Virus record (IMG/VR): IMGVR_UViG_3300032331_001711
Location: 1-21,554 of that record
Length of the DNA: 21,554 bases
From: a virus
Reading direction: 5' to 3' (one strand)
Each line of letters starts with the position of its first letter. The first letter of the stretch is position 1. A model generated the notes under the pieces. The model ran no database searches, was not told the origin of the DNA, and worked only from the letters and a program-made list of their open reading frames with translations. The translations under genes and the position numbers were made by a program. Positions 1-7,350 of this stretch are shown one piece after another.

Positions 1-1
1 A

Positions 2-514
2 ACGCGTGAAAACTACATGGCCCAACTGGTGGTCGAACAAATCACCGGCACACGCCAAGAATCGTTCACCAACAGCGCGATGCAATGGGGAACCGACCAG
101 GAACCCTTCGCCCGCGGTGCATACGAAGCGGCCACCGGCAACATGGTGGAAGAAACCGGCTTCGTGAATCATCCGACCATTGCGATGGCTGGCGCGTCAC
201 CTGACGGGCTGATCGGTGACGACGGATGCGTGGAAATCAAGTGTCCCAACACGGCCACCATGATCGAAACGCTGCTGACCGGCGCCGTGCCGCAAAAGTA
301 TTTCGCGCAAATGCAATTCCAAATGGTTTGTGCTGGCCGCGCCTGGTGCGATTACGTGGTGTTTGATCCACGGATGCCAGCCAAAGCGCAACTGTTCATT
401 AAACGCGTACCGCGTGACGATGTGTTTGTCGCCGACATGGAAGCGGAAATTATCAAGTTCTTGGCCGAAACCGCGGTCAAGGTCGATCAACTGAAAAAAA
501 TCATTGGGGAATAA
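2..514 (+). CDS. YqaJ/lambda-exo-type phage exonuclease, 5' end outside window
   Basis: Probable 5'-3' dsDNA exonuclease for phage recombination or DNA processing. An ATG at 17 gives 165 residues, but the frame stays open to the window edge (codons Thr-Arg-Glu-Asn-Tyr before the ATG). Family members carry about 50-100 more N-terminal residues with the RGxxxGGSDA-type start, so this is most likely a 5'-truncated gene and not a short protein. Numbered from the ATG, the core shows E29 in GTDQEPFARG, D63 in ASPDGL, and E73/K75 in VEIKCP, which is the D-(x)n-ExK signature of the PD-(D/E)XK fold. A helix with YFAQMQFQM follows, as usual in YqaJ proteins. The next gene starts 3 bp after the stop and has an SSB-like tail, so the pair resembles an exonuclease/ssDNA-binding recombination module. 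Family assignment is from visible motifs only. Confidence 0.85.
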   Translation, partial: TRENYMAQLVVEQITGTRQESFTNSAMQWGTDQEPFARGAYEAATGNMVEETGFVNHPTIAMAGASPDGLIGDDGCVEIKCPNTATMIETLLTGAVPQKYFAQMQFQMVCAGRAWCDYVVFDPRMPAKAQLFIKRVPRDDVFVADMEAEIIKFLAETAVKVDQLKKIIGE

Positions 515-517
515 ATC

Positions 518-790
518 ATGGCCAAACTTATCAACGAAATCAGCGTAATCACCGGCTCGTACACCAACAGCCAGGGCCAACAAAAGAACCGTTACCAGCG
601 GATCGGCTCGATCATCGACACCAAGAATGGGCCAATGCTCAAAATTGACGTGATCCCATTGAAGGAAGGCGGTTGGGACGGTTGGGCATACATCAACGAA
701 CCCAAGCCACGCGACGAACAGCCGCAACAACAGCGCCAGCCGCAAGGCAGCGGGTTCGACGACATGAACGACGATTTGCCAAACTTCTAA
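518..790 (+). CDS. Small protein with SSB-like acidic C-terminal tail
   Basis: A 90-aa protein. The N-terminal ~65 residues look like a compact beta-rich domain (ISVITGSYTN, then RIGSIIDTKNGPMLKIDVIP, then GWAYINEP). A Gln/Arg/Pro-rich linker and an acidic end, DDMNDDLPNF, follow. That end resembles the DDDIPF tail used by bacterial SSBs to bind partner proteins. It lies 3 bp after the exonuclease gene, with GGGGAA just before its start, so it is probably co-translated. A role in ssDNA binding or recombination is inferred from the tail and the neighbour; I cannot show an OB fold from sequence alone. It could instead be an uncharacterised phage accessory protein. Confidence 0.75.
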   Translation: MAKLINEISVITGSYTNSQGQQKNRYQRIGSIIDTKNGPMLKIDVIPLKEGGWDGWAYINEPKPRDEQPQQQRQPQGSGFDDMNDDLPNF

Positions 791-800
791 GGGGAACGAC

Positions 801-950
801 ATGGGTGGGTTTATTGGAATTCTCTGTTTCATCGCGTGGCTGACGCACATTTTTTGGTGCTTTGGCCATGCCGCCTGGGGCTTCCTGGTGGCTGGCGCGA
901 TCTTCTTTCCAATCGGAATCCTTCACGGGTTCTATCTTTGGTTTGCGTAG
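801..950 (+). CDS. Short hydrophobic membrane protein (49 aa)
   Basis: The ATG at 801 follows AAGGGGAACGAC, a good ribosome-binding site at normal spacing, and the frame runs 49 codons to TAG at 948-950. The product (MGGFIGILCFIAWLTHIFW...) is almost wholly hydrophobic, with two likely membrane helices around residues 3-20 and 24-47 and His residues between them. It fills the gap between the SSB-like gene and the next zinc-ribbon-like gene in the same orientation, which supports its being real. Function unknown; small inner-membrane proteins in early phage operons are often host-takeover or exclusion factors, but nothing here shows that. Confidence 0.6.
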   Translation: MGGFIGILCFIAWLTHIFWCFGHAAWGFLVAGAIFFPIGILHGFYLWFA

Positions 951-959
951 GGGGTGGCC

Positions 960-1472
960 ATGCAATTGGATTTTTTTGGCGACGAAGGTGAATACCTGGC
1001 GCAACTGAAAACCAACTGGCGGGCCACCATCGAAGGCGACGGGGGCCATTGCCCCTGTTGCGGGAAGTGGGGCAAGGTAAGCCCCCAGGGCATGAACGAA
1101 ACACGCGCCCTGGCCCTTCTGTGGCTTTCCCGCGCCCCTTCCGATGTGGATGGTTGGGTCGATGTTCCAAAGATTGGCCCGCGCTGGCTGCTGCGTGGCA
1201 AAACGCACACAACGTTGCAGCATTGGGGGTTCGTGGAATCAGGTGGCCACGCCGACGACAGCAAAAAATCGGATGGCGCCTGGCGCGTGACGCCCAAGGG
1301 CTTGCACTTTATTTGCGGAACGATTACCGTTCCACGTAAGGCGTACATTTACAACAATGTCGTCGAAGGATGGTCGGACGAATGCGTTTCGTTCAGGGAT
1401 TGCTTTGGCCGTCATTTCGACTATGCGGAAGTGATGGCCGACAACTTCAACCTGAATGCGATCAAATTATGA
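960..1472 (+). CDS. Phage protein with CPCC knuckle and predicted winged-helix region
   Basis: A 170-aa product. The ATG at 960 is preferred over the in-frame GTG at 954 because TAGGGGGTGGCC places a G-run at proper distance. Residues 30-34 (HCPCC) form a partial zinc-knuckle. Residues ~47-120 alternate helices with a strand pair and contain HWGFVES and GAWRVTPKG, an arrangement typical of a winged-helix DNA-binding domain. The rest (KAYIYNN through NLNAIKL) is unassigned. Comparable uncharacterised proteins occur in early regions of phages of Gram-negative hosts. Its stop overlaps the start of the next gene as ATGA (1469-1472), indicating translational coupling. DNA binding is inferred from composition and layout, not demonstrated. 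Confidence 0.75.
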   Translation: MQLDFFGDEGEYLAQLKTNWRATIEGDGGHCPCCGKWGKVSPQGMNETRALALLWLSRAPSDVDGWVDVPKIGPRWLLRGKTHTTLQHWGFVESGGHADDSKKSDGAWRVTPKGLHFICGTITVPRKAYIYNNVVEGWSDECVSFRDCFGRHFDYAEVMADNFNLNAIKL

Positions 1473-1699
1473 ATTGCTGCGATGGCGACTGCAATCAGGG
1501 GCGTAATTGCCCCGCAAGGGCAACCGTGTGGGTTTGCCCATTCTGCTACGTAAAAGGCTGCCAAACGCCCGATTCGTGCCGTTCCTTGGCCATCCGCAAC
1601 CATACCCTGGACGAAGTGGCCAAAGAATTCGACAAAATGCGAAGCCTGGGCGACACCGCGGCATCGTTCGCCGCGTTTGTCAGGAACATGAAACGTTAA
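1469..1699 (+). CDS. Cys-rich small phage protein (76 aa)
   Basis: Starts at the ATGA overlap with the upstream gene and ends at TAA (1697-1699), overlapping the stop codon of the opposing endopeptidase gene. It has eight cysteines in the first half (C3, C4, C8, C14, C23, C26, C31, C37), including a CNQGRNCPAR motif and a CPFC pair, so it probably binds one or two zinc ions. The C-terminal half is a charged helix (LDEVAKEFDKMRSLGD). The CNQGR-CPAR signature recurs in small early proteins of Gram-negative phages, with no assigned function that I know. It ends the + strand early block. Confidence 0.75.
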   Translation: MNCCDGDCNQGRNCPARATVWVCPFCYVKGCQTPDSCRSLAIRNHTLDEVAKEFDKMRSLGDTAASFAAFVRNMKR

Positions 1700-2124
1700 A
1701 CAAACGCCCGCGTTCCGGCCTTGTCAATGATTAACGATTGGCGACGGGGTTTGTCACCATCTTTGTTTGGGATGCTTACGTGCGTCCAACGGTCGAATTC
1801 ACGGATCACCTGGTCATAGCCGATTCCCGACGCAATGATGGCTCGCACCACTTCGTCAGGCGTCATGCCAGGAATGCGAATATCGGCAGCGCAACCAACG
1901 CGGTGCTGGCTGGTGTCTTTTGATCCGACAGCATCGTTTACCGCTTTGCTGCGGAATGCTGAATTGACCATTACCGGCTTGCCGCCCAAAACGTTTTTCA
2001 CGTCTTCTAGGAATTCAGCCAAGCGAACCAGGTTGGCCATTTCCGCGTCGTTGGGCGTATTGTCCAGTTCGCGGTGATCGGTGTGCGTCAATTCTTCCAG
2101 GGAAAAATGTTCGGACAGTTTCAC
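1696..2124 (-). CDS. Endolysin: peptidase M15-type D-Ala endopeptidase
   Basis: A 142-aa muralytic enzyme expected to cut peptidoglycan cross-links at the end of infection. The N-terminus MKLSEHFSLEEL is the usual start of phage M15_3 proteins. SQHRVGCAADI supplies the SxHxxGxAxD zinc-binding pair (His and Asp), and WTHVS near the C-terminus gives the third ligand His; all are present, so it should be active. No signal peptide is visible, so export depends on the holin encoded just upstream. It starts with GTG (2124-2122), which overlaps the holin stop as GTGA, with ATGAGG as a ribosome-binding site inside the holin's last codons. Its stop shares the TTAA at 1696-1699 with the convergent early gene. 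Confidence 0.92.
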   Translation of the reverse strand: MKLSEHFSLEELTHTDHRELDNTPNDAEMANLVRLAEFLEDVKNVLGGKPVMVNSAFRSKAVNDAVGSKDTSQHRVGCAADIRIPGMTPDEVVRAIIASGIGYDQVIREFDRWTHVSIPNKDGDKPRRQSLIIDKAGTRAFV

Positions 2125-2531
2125 TTTTTTGACCTCATGTCAGCAAGTTTTTCAACGGTGCGACCACCAAAGTAAGCCAGGAAAATGATTTGGCCCCATT
2201 GGCCCAACAACTGCACGTAGGATTCCTGGGCGTTGTAGCCGAATGCACTCATCATTGTGAACACAAAGTAAGCCACAAAAATGGCAATCAGCGCCAGCGG
2301 CCGAATGTTTTTGGACAACCAGGAATCGGAAGCCATGTCGGCTTTCCAGCGGTCGGTCACGTTTACCAATTCGGTTTCAAACAGTTTGGTGTCGTTGGCC
2401 ATTTTGGCCAGTTCGCCACTTTGCGCCAGGGCGGCCAAGTCCAATTGGGCTTTTGCTTTTGCTTCGGGATCGGGGATCAATTTGTCGATCAACTTCCCGC
2501 CAACAGTCAACAGCGCGTCAAGTCCAAACAT
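2121..2531 (-). CDS. Phage holin (GTA/3TM-holin-like)
   Basis: A 136-aa membrane protein that should form the inner-membrane lesion releasing the M15 endolysin. The N-terminal ~60 residues are an amphipathic segment with LIPDPEAKAKAQ, a hallmark start of the 3TM-holin family. SDSWLSKNIRPL leads into a strong helix (LALIAIFVAYFVFTMM), and a second hydrophobic segment (LLGQWGQIIFLAYFGG) ends in GGRTVEKLAD. The ATG at 2531 is chosen over the TTG at 2537 because GAAAGGTTGACC gives the best ribosome-binding site. It sits directly upstream of the endolysin with a GTGA overlap, the classical holin-endolysin order. Confidence 0.85.
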   Translation of the reverse strand: MFGLDALLTVGGKLIDKLIPDPEAKAKAQLDLAALAQSGELAKMANDTKLFETELVNVTDRWKADMASDSWLSKNIRPLALIAIFVAYFVFTMMSAFGYNAQESYVQLLGQWGQIIFLAYFGGRTVEKLADMRSKK

Positions 2532-2533
2532 GG

Positions 2534-2950
2534 TCAACCTTTCGATGTTGTGATTTGATCTTCACCTTTTGACACGGTGACTTTTTCGCCCTCAACCGTT
2601 ACCTTCATTGGCTGTTCTTTGCGATCCAGGCGATCCAGTTTGGCAATCAAATCTTTGATGACTTCAAATTCGGGACGTTCTTGTTTAGGCGCTGTTCCAG
2701 CAATGCCGTTCAACATTGAAATCAAAGCGGTCAACGACGCACCCAAAAGCCCCATCACGGCCGCGATTTTGTCTTTGTCCAACACTAGGCTTGATGCAAC
2801 ACCAATTGCCACAATTAGGGTGATGTAAAACAAACCGTTTTTACCGATGGCGCGACCCGCAACATCTTTGGCGGGGCTTTGTGCTTCCAGTTTTTTCAAT
2901 TCAACATCGGCCTGGGCTTTGATGACTGCAATTGATTGTTCTTCAGGCAT
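2534..2950 (-). CDS. Two-TM lysis-cassette membrane protein
   Basis: A 138-aa protein. Residues 1-35 are charged, followed by two membrane helices at ~37-58 (GLFYITLIVAIGVASSLVL) and ~64-86 (AAVMGLLGASLTALISML), then a charged, coiled-coil-prone tail (EVIKDLIAKLDRLDRKEQP) and a beta-like end (MKVTVEGEKVTVSKG). It lies between a 1-TM coiled-coil protein and the holin, so it is probably part of the lysis machinery: a second holin, an antiholin or a spanin substitute. I do not recognise a named family. The start ATG at 2950 has GTGAGGTTTT in front, where GAGG overlaps the previous gene's TGA. Confidence 0.75.
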   Translation of the reverse strand: MPEEQSIAVIKAQADVELKKLEAQSPAKDVAGRAIGKNGLFYITLIVAIGVASSLVLDKDKIAAVMGLLGASLTALISMLNGIAGTAPKQERPEFEVIKDLIAKLDRLDRKEQPMKVTVEGEKVTVSKGEDQITTSKG

Positions 2951-2956
2951 AAAACC

Positions 2957-3187
2957 TCACTTGTGAAAATAACTGGACATATAACCGACAACGCTGGACG
3001 CTGCCGACACCAGGGCCATGCCAGCCCAAAAACCACCGCGGCCCTGATTGGCCAGGGCAACCAGTTTTTCCAACTGGTTTTCCATTTTGTCCATCTTGGT
3101 TTCCATTTGGTCAAATCGGCGTTCATAGTCCTGAACCTTTTGCCAAAGGACACCGTATTTGACCGGATCAATTTCGGGTGTATTCAT
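2957..3187 (-). CDS. Small coiled-coil plus single-TM protein (XhlA-like)
   Basis: A 76-aa protein with an N-terminal coiled coil (DYERRFDQMETKMDKMENQLEKLV) and one C-terminal membrane helix (FWAGMALVSAASSVVGYM). This is the layout of the hemolysin XhlA-like family found beside phage holins and endolysins. It likely sits in the inner membrane with the coiled coil facing the cytoplasm and modulates lysis. The ATG at 3187 overlaps the previous stop by one base (TGATG), and AAGGGC lies upstream in the last codons of the ejection-protein gene. The in-frame GTG just upstream is less well placed. Function inferred from architecture and neighbours. Confidence 0.75.
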   Translation of the reverse strand: MNTPEIDPVKYGVLWQKVQDYERRFDQMETKMDKMENQLEKLVALANQGRGGFWAGMALVSAASSVVGYMSSYFHK

Positions 3188-5733
3188 CACTTGCCCTTGT
3201 TTTTAACTTCTTCCAGGGTTGATCCAGCGCCTGGTTCCAATGATTTTTCCACGGCGGCTTTTTCCTTGCGCGACCGAATAAATTTTCGGGCTTCGCTGCC
3301 AATCGGATAACCGCCAACGAATTTCAAACCAGCCACGTTGCCCAACGCTTCAGCGCCACCCGCGGCCTTGTTGGCCAGGTAGCCCACCAGCGTGTTGGAA
3401 TTGTTCACGTATGAACCGCGTGGTTGGAATTGGGTGTAGTTTGCCACGTTGCCCAAAGTCTTCAACTGCAATTGGGTTTCGGGATCAAAAATTTCGCCGT
3501 AGTTCCGCACGTCGTCCAATGACTTCAACGCCTTGTTGTAATTGGCCTGGCTGAAATTTCCTTTGCCGTCAACAATGCCAGCCTTGTCCGACAGCCAGTT
3601 GATGGTTCCGGCCTTGATGTGCTGGTGGCCAACCGAATCGCGGCCCAACGTGTCCACCATTGTCCGAACGTTTTTGTTCACGCCGCGGATCACATACTTG
3701 TCGAAAAACTTGTCGGCCGGTACGGTTTCGTTCACGGCGGCTTTATATGCGGGGTCTTTTTTCAGCGCGTCAAAACGCGACTTGGCCAGGCTGCGGGCGG
3801 TGTCGGCCAGGGGCTTCAACTGCGCGGCGCTGCCTTGCAACGGCAAGTCTTCCAAGGCTTGATAAACCAGGCTGGATGCCATCGAACGGTTGCCGTCGCC
3901 GGATCGTTCAGCCTTGCGGATTTCGGCCGCCAGGTTGGTTCGCAACGCTTCGAATTGCTCAAACGTCATTGGCTCACCTTCGCGGAACCGTTTAAGGTCG
4001 GCCGCGATTTCGGGTGGCACAAAGTTGGTTTTCAGTTTCTTGGACAACAGCGCGTCGGCATTCTTGGCCAACTGCACACCATCAACGGGGAATGTGCCAC
4101 CGTTGGCGTCTTCCAGTTTTTTGTATGCGTTGGTGATTTGTGCGCTGCGTTCGGCATCCAGTTTTTTGTAGGCGTCGATCAACGCTTCGCTGGATTCGAT
4201 GGTGCGCGTCGAATACACGTCGGGCGCCGCACGTTCGCGGATGGCGGGCACGTTCTCCACCAGGGCTTTGTTTTGCTCGTTCAAGCGATAGGCAAGCGCC
4301 TGACCTTCGGGCGTTCCGCGAATGTTTTGTTCTTTGGAAATCTTCACCAGGTCGCCGGTGGCTTGGCCTTCGGTCAAACGCACGGGCACGGGCAGCGAAT
4401 CGCCTTCCAGGTGACGCAACACGACGGGCGCATTCACTTTGTCCAGCGGCATATTGCCGTACAACTGTTTGAATTCGGGCGTGGCCGTTTCCAAAGCCTG
4501 TTTGATGATCGTGGCGTCAGGCGTGGCGGCCGCACCAACGCTTGCGCGTCCACCACCTGGCTGCGCGTAGGGCGCGGCCTGGGGCGGCTGGCCACCAACG
4601 GTTGGCGTTGGAATTGGCGGCTTCACGGTGGTCGTGCCAGGCGCGACGGCTTCCACCGCACGTCCAACACCACGCTGCACAACTTCAGGCGTGACAGCCT
4701 GGACGCCTTGCTTGACGGCCTGGCCAGCCATTTCGGCTTCGCCTTTGATGACTTGGCCAAGTTTGGTTTTGCCCGCGGCCTTGACACCGGCTGGCGCTTC
4801 AATCAGCGCCGTGTTCATCATGTTTTCAACGTCAGTTTTGGGAACGCCGGTTTGTTGCGAAATCCAATCAGCACCTTTTTCCATGTTGGCGCCAATGAAG
4901 TTCATCAATTGTTGGCTGGCCTCGCCTTTGTATTCGGGCGTTTCGGTCACGCCAAAGGCTTTGCCAAATGGCTTGTCAACGGCCGATGTGACTTTTTGCT
5001 GTGTGGCGGCGGCCTGTTCGGGCGTTTGGCCAATAGCGCGGGCGCCAGCATAGGTGACAGCGCCAGCAACGGACGGAATGACGCTGCCCAAGGTAACGTC
5101 TGCCAGGCTGGCGGCTGCGCGGCCTTGGCCACGGAAAAATTCGCCAACCTTACTGGCCACCTTGCCGGTTGCGCCTTGGGGCTTGGCTGGCTCGGGATTC
5201 TTGAATGCGTCGGTCACCGCGCTGTTAATGTCCTGTTCGCCAATGCTTGGAAAACCGGTTGTGGATGCGGACGACGCGGGGGCTGAACCGCCTTGGCCAT
5301 AAATAGCCTTGCGGCCGCTTTCCATTTGCGTGATGCCCGCGCTGATTTGATGACGCACCAGCGGGTTGGACAAGTCGATTTGCTGGTTGGGATCAAGGCC
5401 CGTTACCTTGGCAACGTGCGCGATGTATGCGTTGGTGTCATTCTCTTTTGGGGGCGCCCAGGTCGAAATCACACCCGACAAGGTGTTGATGCCTTTTTTG
5501 CCATACGACGCCAGGTTTTTGTCCAGCGCGGCCAAGCCTTCTTCCATGCTGCCATATTCGGCCAACTTGCCGCCAGGCATCAAAGCGCCAGGGTTGTTGG
5601 TGCGAATTGGTGCTGGCACGTTTGGCGTTGCGGTCGGTGCGGGCGCTGGCGCTGGCCGTGGTTTGACTTTTGTGCCAAAGGCGTCACCCACCGCGCTGTC
5701 AATCTGCGATGGATCAAACAGTTCGACGGCCAT
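3187..5733 (-). CDS. Large internal virion/ejection protein with N-terminal peptidoglycan-hydrolase-like domain
   Basis: An 848-aa virion protein, in the position of P22 gp16. Residues ~43-146 form a domain starting RTNNPGAL and containing GSMEEGLAALDKNL, TWAPPKENDTNAYI and LSNPLVRHQIS. That pattern is known from phage structural proteins with a predicted murein-cleaving role (N-N-P-G start, W-A-P-P...N core). A hydrophobic stretch at ~205-235 (TLGSVIPSVAGAVTYAG) could contact membrane. The rest is long, Ala/Lys/Glu-rich helix, typical of proteins ejected ahead of DNA. The motif SAVxDAF occurs twice, at residues ~13-19 and ~171-177, flanking the domain. The ATG shares one base with the upstream TAA (TAATG), with GGGGG encoded by that gene's final Gly codons. 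Catalysis is not proven, since no unambiguous catalytic Glu can be assigned. Confidence 0.85.
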   Translation of the reverse strand: MAVELFDPSQIDSAVGDAFGTKVKPRPAPAPAPTATPNVPAPIRTNNPGALMPGGKLAEYGSMEEGLAALDKNLASYGKKGINTLSGVISTWAPPKENDTNAYIAHVAKVTGLDPNQQIDLSNPLVRHQISAGITQMESGRKAIYGQGGSAPASSASTTGFPSIGEQDINSAVTDAFKNPEPAKPQGATGKVASKVGEFFRGQGRAAASLADVTLGSVIPSVAGAVTYAGARAIGQTPEQAAATQQKVTSAVDKPFGKAFGVTETPEYKGEASQQLMNFIGANMEKGADWISQQTGVPKTDVENMMNTALIEAPAGVKAAGKTKLGQVIKGEAEMAGQAVKQGVQAVTPEVVQRGVGRAVEAVAPGTTTVKPPIPTPTVGGQPPQAAPYAQPGGGRASVGAAATPDATIIKQALETATPEFKQLYGNMPLDKVNAPVVLRHLEGDSLPVPVRLTEGQATGDLVKISKEQNIRGTPEGQALAYRLNEQNKALVENVPAIRERAAPDVYSTRTIESSEALIDAYKKLDAERSAQITNAYKKLEDANGGTFPVDGVQLAKNADALLSKKLKTNFVPPEIAADLKRFREGEPMTFEQFEALRTNLAAEIRKAERSGDGNRSMASSLVYQALEDLPLQGSAAQLKPLADTARSLAKSRFDALKKDPAYKAAVNETVPADKFFDKYVIRGVNKNVRTMVDTLGRDSVGHQHIKAGTINWLSDKAGIVDGKGNFSQANYNKALKSLDDVRNYGEIFDPETQLQLKTLGNVANYTQFQPRGSYVNNSNTLVGYLANKAAGGAEALGNVAGLKFVGGYPIGSEARKFIRSRKEKAAVEKSLEPGAGSTLEEVKNKGK

Positions 5734-7340
5734 TATTTACCCCCGATCAGTTTTTGCATATCCCCGATTTTGCGAACCAGGCTTTGATAGCCAGGCGAAT
5801 TCGGGCCGCCCGCTTGCGTCACCACCTCGCGGATGGCTTCCTTGTCATTGTTCCGCATGGCATCGTACAAACGCACGGCGTTGATTCCGTCGGCGCCCAA
5901 TGTCTGCGTCCAACGCTGTTGAAATTCCGAAGCCGAAAACGGATTTTTTGTGCGGTTGAATGCGTTGTCAACGCCCTGGTTGAACAGTTCCGTGCCGGTA
6001 GTCAATGCTCGGTTCACGCGGGCAGTTGACTTGATGGCCTGGGGCGTCCAATCGGTCGTGCCGGAAATTTGACCAGCAATTGCACGACCAGCATCCGTGC
6101 CACCCAAACCGGATGACTGCGCCAGCGACGACGTTTGCATGGCCATGTAATGGCCCAACTGGTTCAAGTTGCTGGCATTGTCCGAAGTCCAAGGGATCGC
6201 GGCATAACCGCCGGACAACGCACCAACAAAGTTTGCGCCCTTGCCGGTGATAACGTCGTCGGCCAACTTGATGATTTGGTTGTTGTTGAATTGCTGCACC
6301 GGTGCTTGTGCGGCTGCATTGCGAACGCTTGTGCGAAGCGCGTTTGCGGCATCCAACGTTGTTGTGCTTTCGCCCGCGGGCATACGCACCGGCGCATTGG
6401 CTGGCGCTGCGGGGGTTGCTGGCGCTGTCGGACGGGGCGCTTGGATGTTATTTTGCGGCAACACGCCGCCACCCTGAACGCCAGTTTGGCCAGGCATTGC
6501 GTTGGCGGCTGCGCCGCCTGGCTGCATGGCTGTGTTTGCGCCAGCGGGGATTGTGACTTCGCCCAACATTTCGCCGTTCGGGCCATAAGCCAAAGCGGTC
6601 GGATTGTTGTTCATGTCCACGCGGCCGGTTGGAACGTAACGCGAACCTGGGCCAAGTTGGTTGGTCGCCAAAGGCGCTTGGCCAACCTGAATACTTGGCG
6701 CCTGGCCAGCAACGGACGGGCGGGTGACAGTCGGCAAGATTTGAGCGCCGGTGTTCAATGTGCCAGGCTGCGGGCCAAACTGCTGTTCTTGCGTCGAAAC
6801 TGGCAACAGCGTTTGTGCGCCTGTGATGGCCAACTGCGACCAGTTTGTGTTTTCGGGCATCTTGTTCCAAATCGTTTTGTACGAATCGGCAAGGCGTCCC
6901 AAATCTTTGTTGTCGGGGTTGGTGGCCACCAGGTCGTCCAGGGCTTTCAAATACGTGTCTTTGTTGTTGACACCGGCTTTGCCAAGGATGTTGAAGGTTT
7001 GCCCGACCAACGCTTTTTGGTCTTGCGTCAAACCCATTTTGGCTTTATTGGCTTGCGTTTGGGCCGTGCTTAAATCCGACATATTCCGCAACACGTCGCG
7101 GCCTGTCATTGGCGCAATTTTGGGGATTGCGGCGTTGACTTTACCCATGTCGATGTTGCCATCGGTTTGGAAGTTTTCGGGGTTTGAAAAGAATTCTTGA
7201 AGGCCCAGGCGTTCTTTGTTTCCTTGGCTTTCCTTTTGCAATGCAATGCCACCGCGGCCAATGTTAATCATGTCGCCCAACGACAGATTGGAAACGGGTT
7301 TGATTTGTTCAGCAACGGGTGTGATGTTGTATTCAGGCAT
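5733..7340 (-). CDS. Internal virion / DNA-ejection protein (gp20-like position)
   Basis: A 535-aa protein lying between the gp7-like and gp16-like genes, which is where P22 encodes gp20. The N-terminal ~190 residues are helical (SDLSTAQTQANKAKMGLTQDQ). The middle (~200-335) is Pro/Ala/Gly/Gln-rich low-complexity sequence with PGGAAANAMPG and PRPTAPATPAAPANAP. The C-terminal ~190 residues are helical again and end KIGDMQKLIGGK. Such flexible helical proteins are packaged inside the capsid and ejected to form a conduit across the envelope. Family membership is inferred from position and composition, not a defining motif. AAGGAAAAAATC precedes the ATG at 7340. Confidence 0.75.
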   Translation of the reverse strand: MPEYNITPVAEQIKPVSNLSLGDMINIGRGGIALQKESQGNKERLGLQEFFSNPENFQTDGNIDMGKVNAAIPKIAPMTGRDVLRNMSDLSTAQTQANKAKMGLTQDQKALVGQTFNILGKAGVNNKDTYLKALDDLVATNPDNKDLGRLADSYKTIWNKMPENTNWSQLAITGAQTLLPVSTQEQQFGPQPGTLNTGAQILPTVTRPSVAGQAPSIQVGQAPLATNQLGPGSRYVPTGRVDMNNNPTALAYGPNGEMLGEVTIPAGANTAMQPGGAAANAMPGQTGVQGGGVLPQNNIQAPRPTAPATPAAPANAPVRMPAGESTTTLDAANALRTSVRNAAAQAPVQQFNNNQIIKLADDVITGKGANFVGALSGGYAAIPWTSDNASNLNQLGHYMAMQTSSLAQSSGLGGTDAGRAIAGQISGTTDWTPQAIKSTARVNRALTTGTELFNQGVDNAFNRTKNPFSASEFQQRWTQTLGADGINAVRLYDAMRNNDKEAIREVVTQAGGPNSPGYQSLVRKIGDMQKLIGGK

Positions 7341-7350
7341 GATTTTTTCC

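Noticed and set aside
197-850. 217-codon - strand frame across the exonuclease and SSB-like genes
   Set aside because: Lies opposite two genes with recognisable motifs; its sequence is low-information and lacks a family signature.
1703-1714. Small inverted repeat AACGC-CC-GCGTT near the convergent stops
   Set aside because: Only 5-bp arms and a 2-base loop, with no T-tract on either strand; lies inside the endopeptidase coding region.
3619-5286. Long open frame (555 codons) on the + strand opposite the 848-aa ejection gene
   Set aside because: Its product is dominated by Gly/Arg/Phe/His typical of antisense reading of a GC-biased gene. No good ribosome-binding site, no recognisable motif, and it lies wholly within a well-supported gene.
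6135-7073. 312-codon + strand frame opposite the 535-aa ejection gene
   Set aside because: Shadow frame rich in Cys, His, Arg and Val with no domain; the - strand gene is better supported by its ribosome-binding site and overlapping junction.
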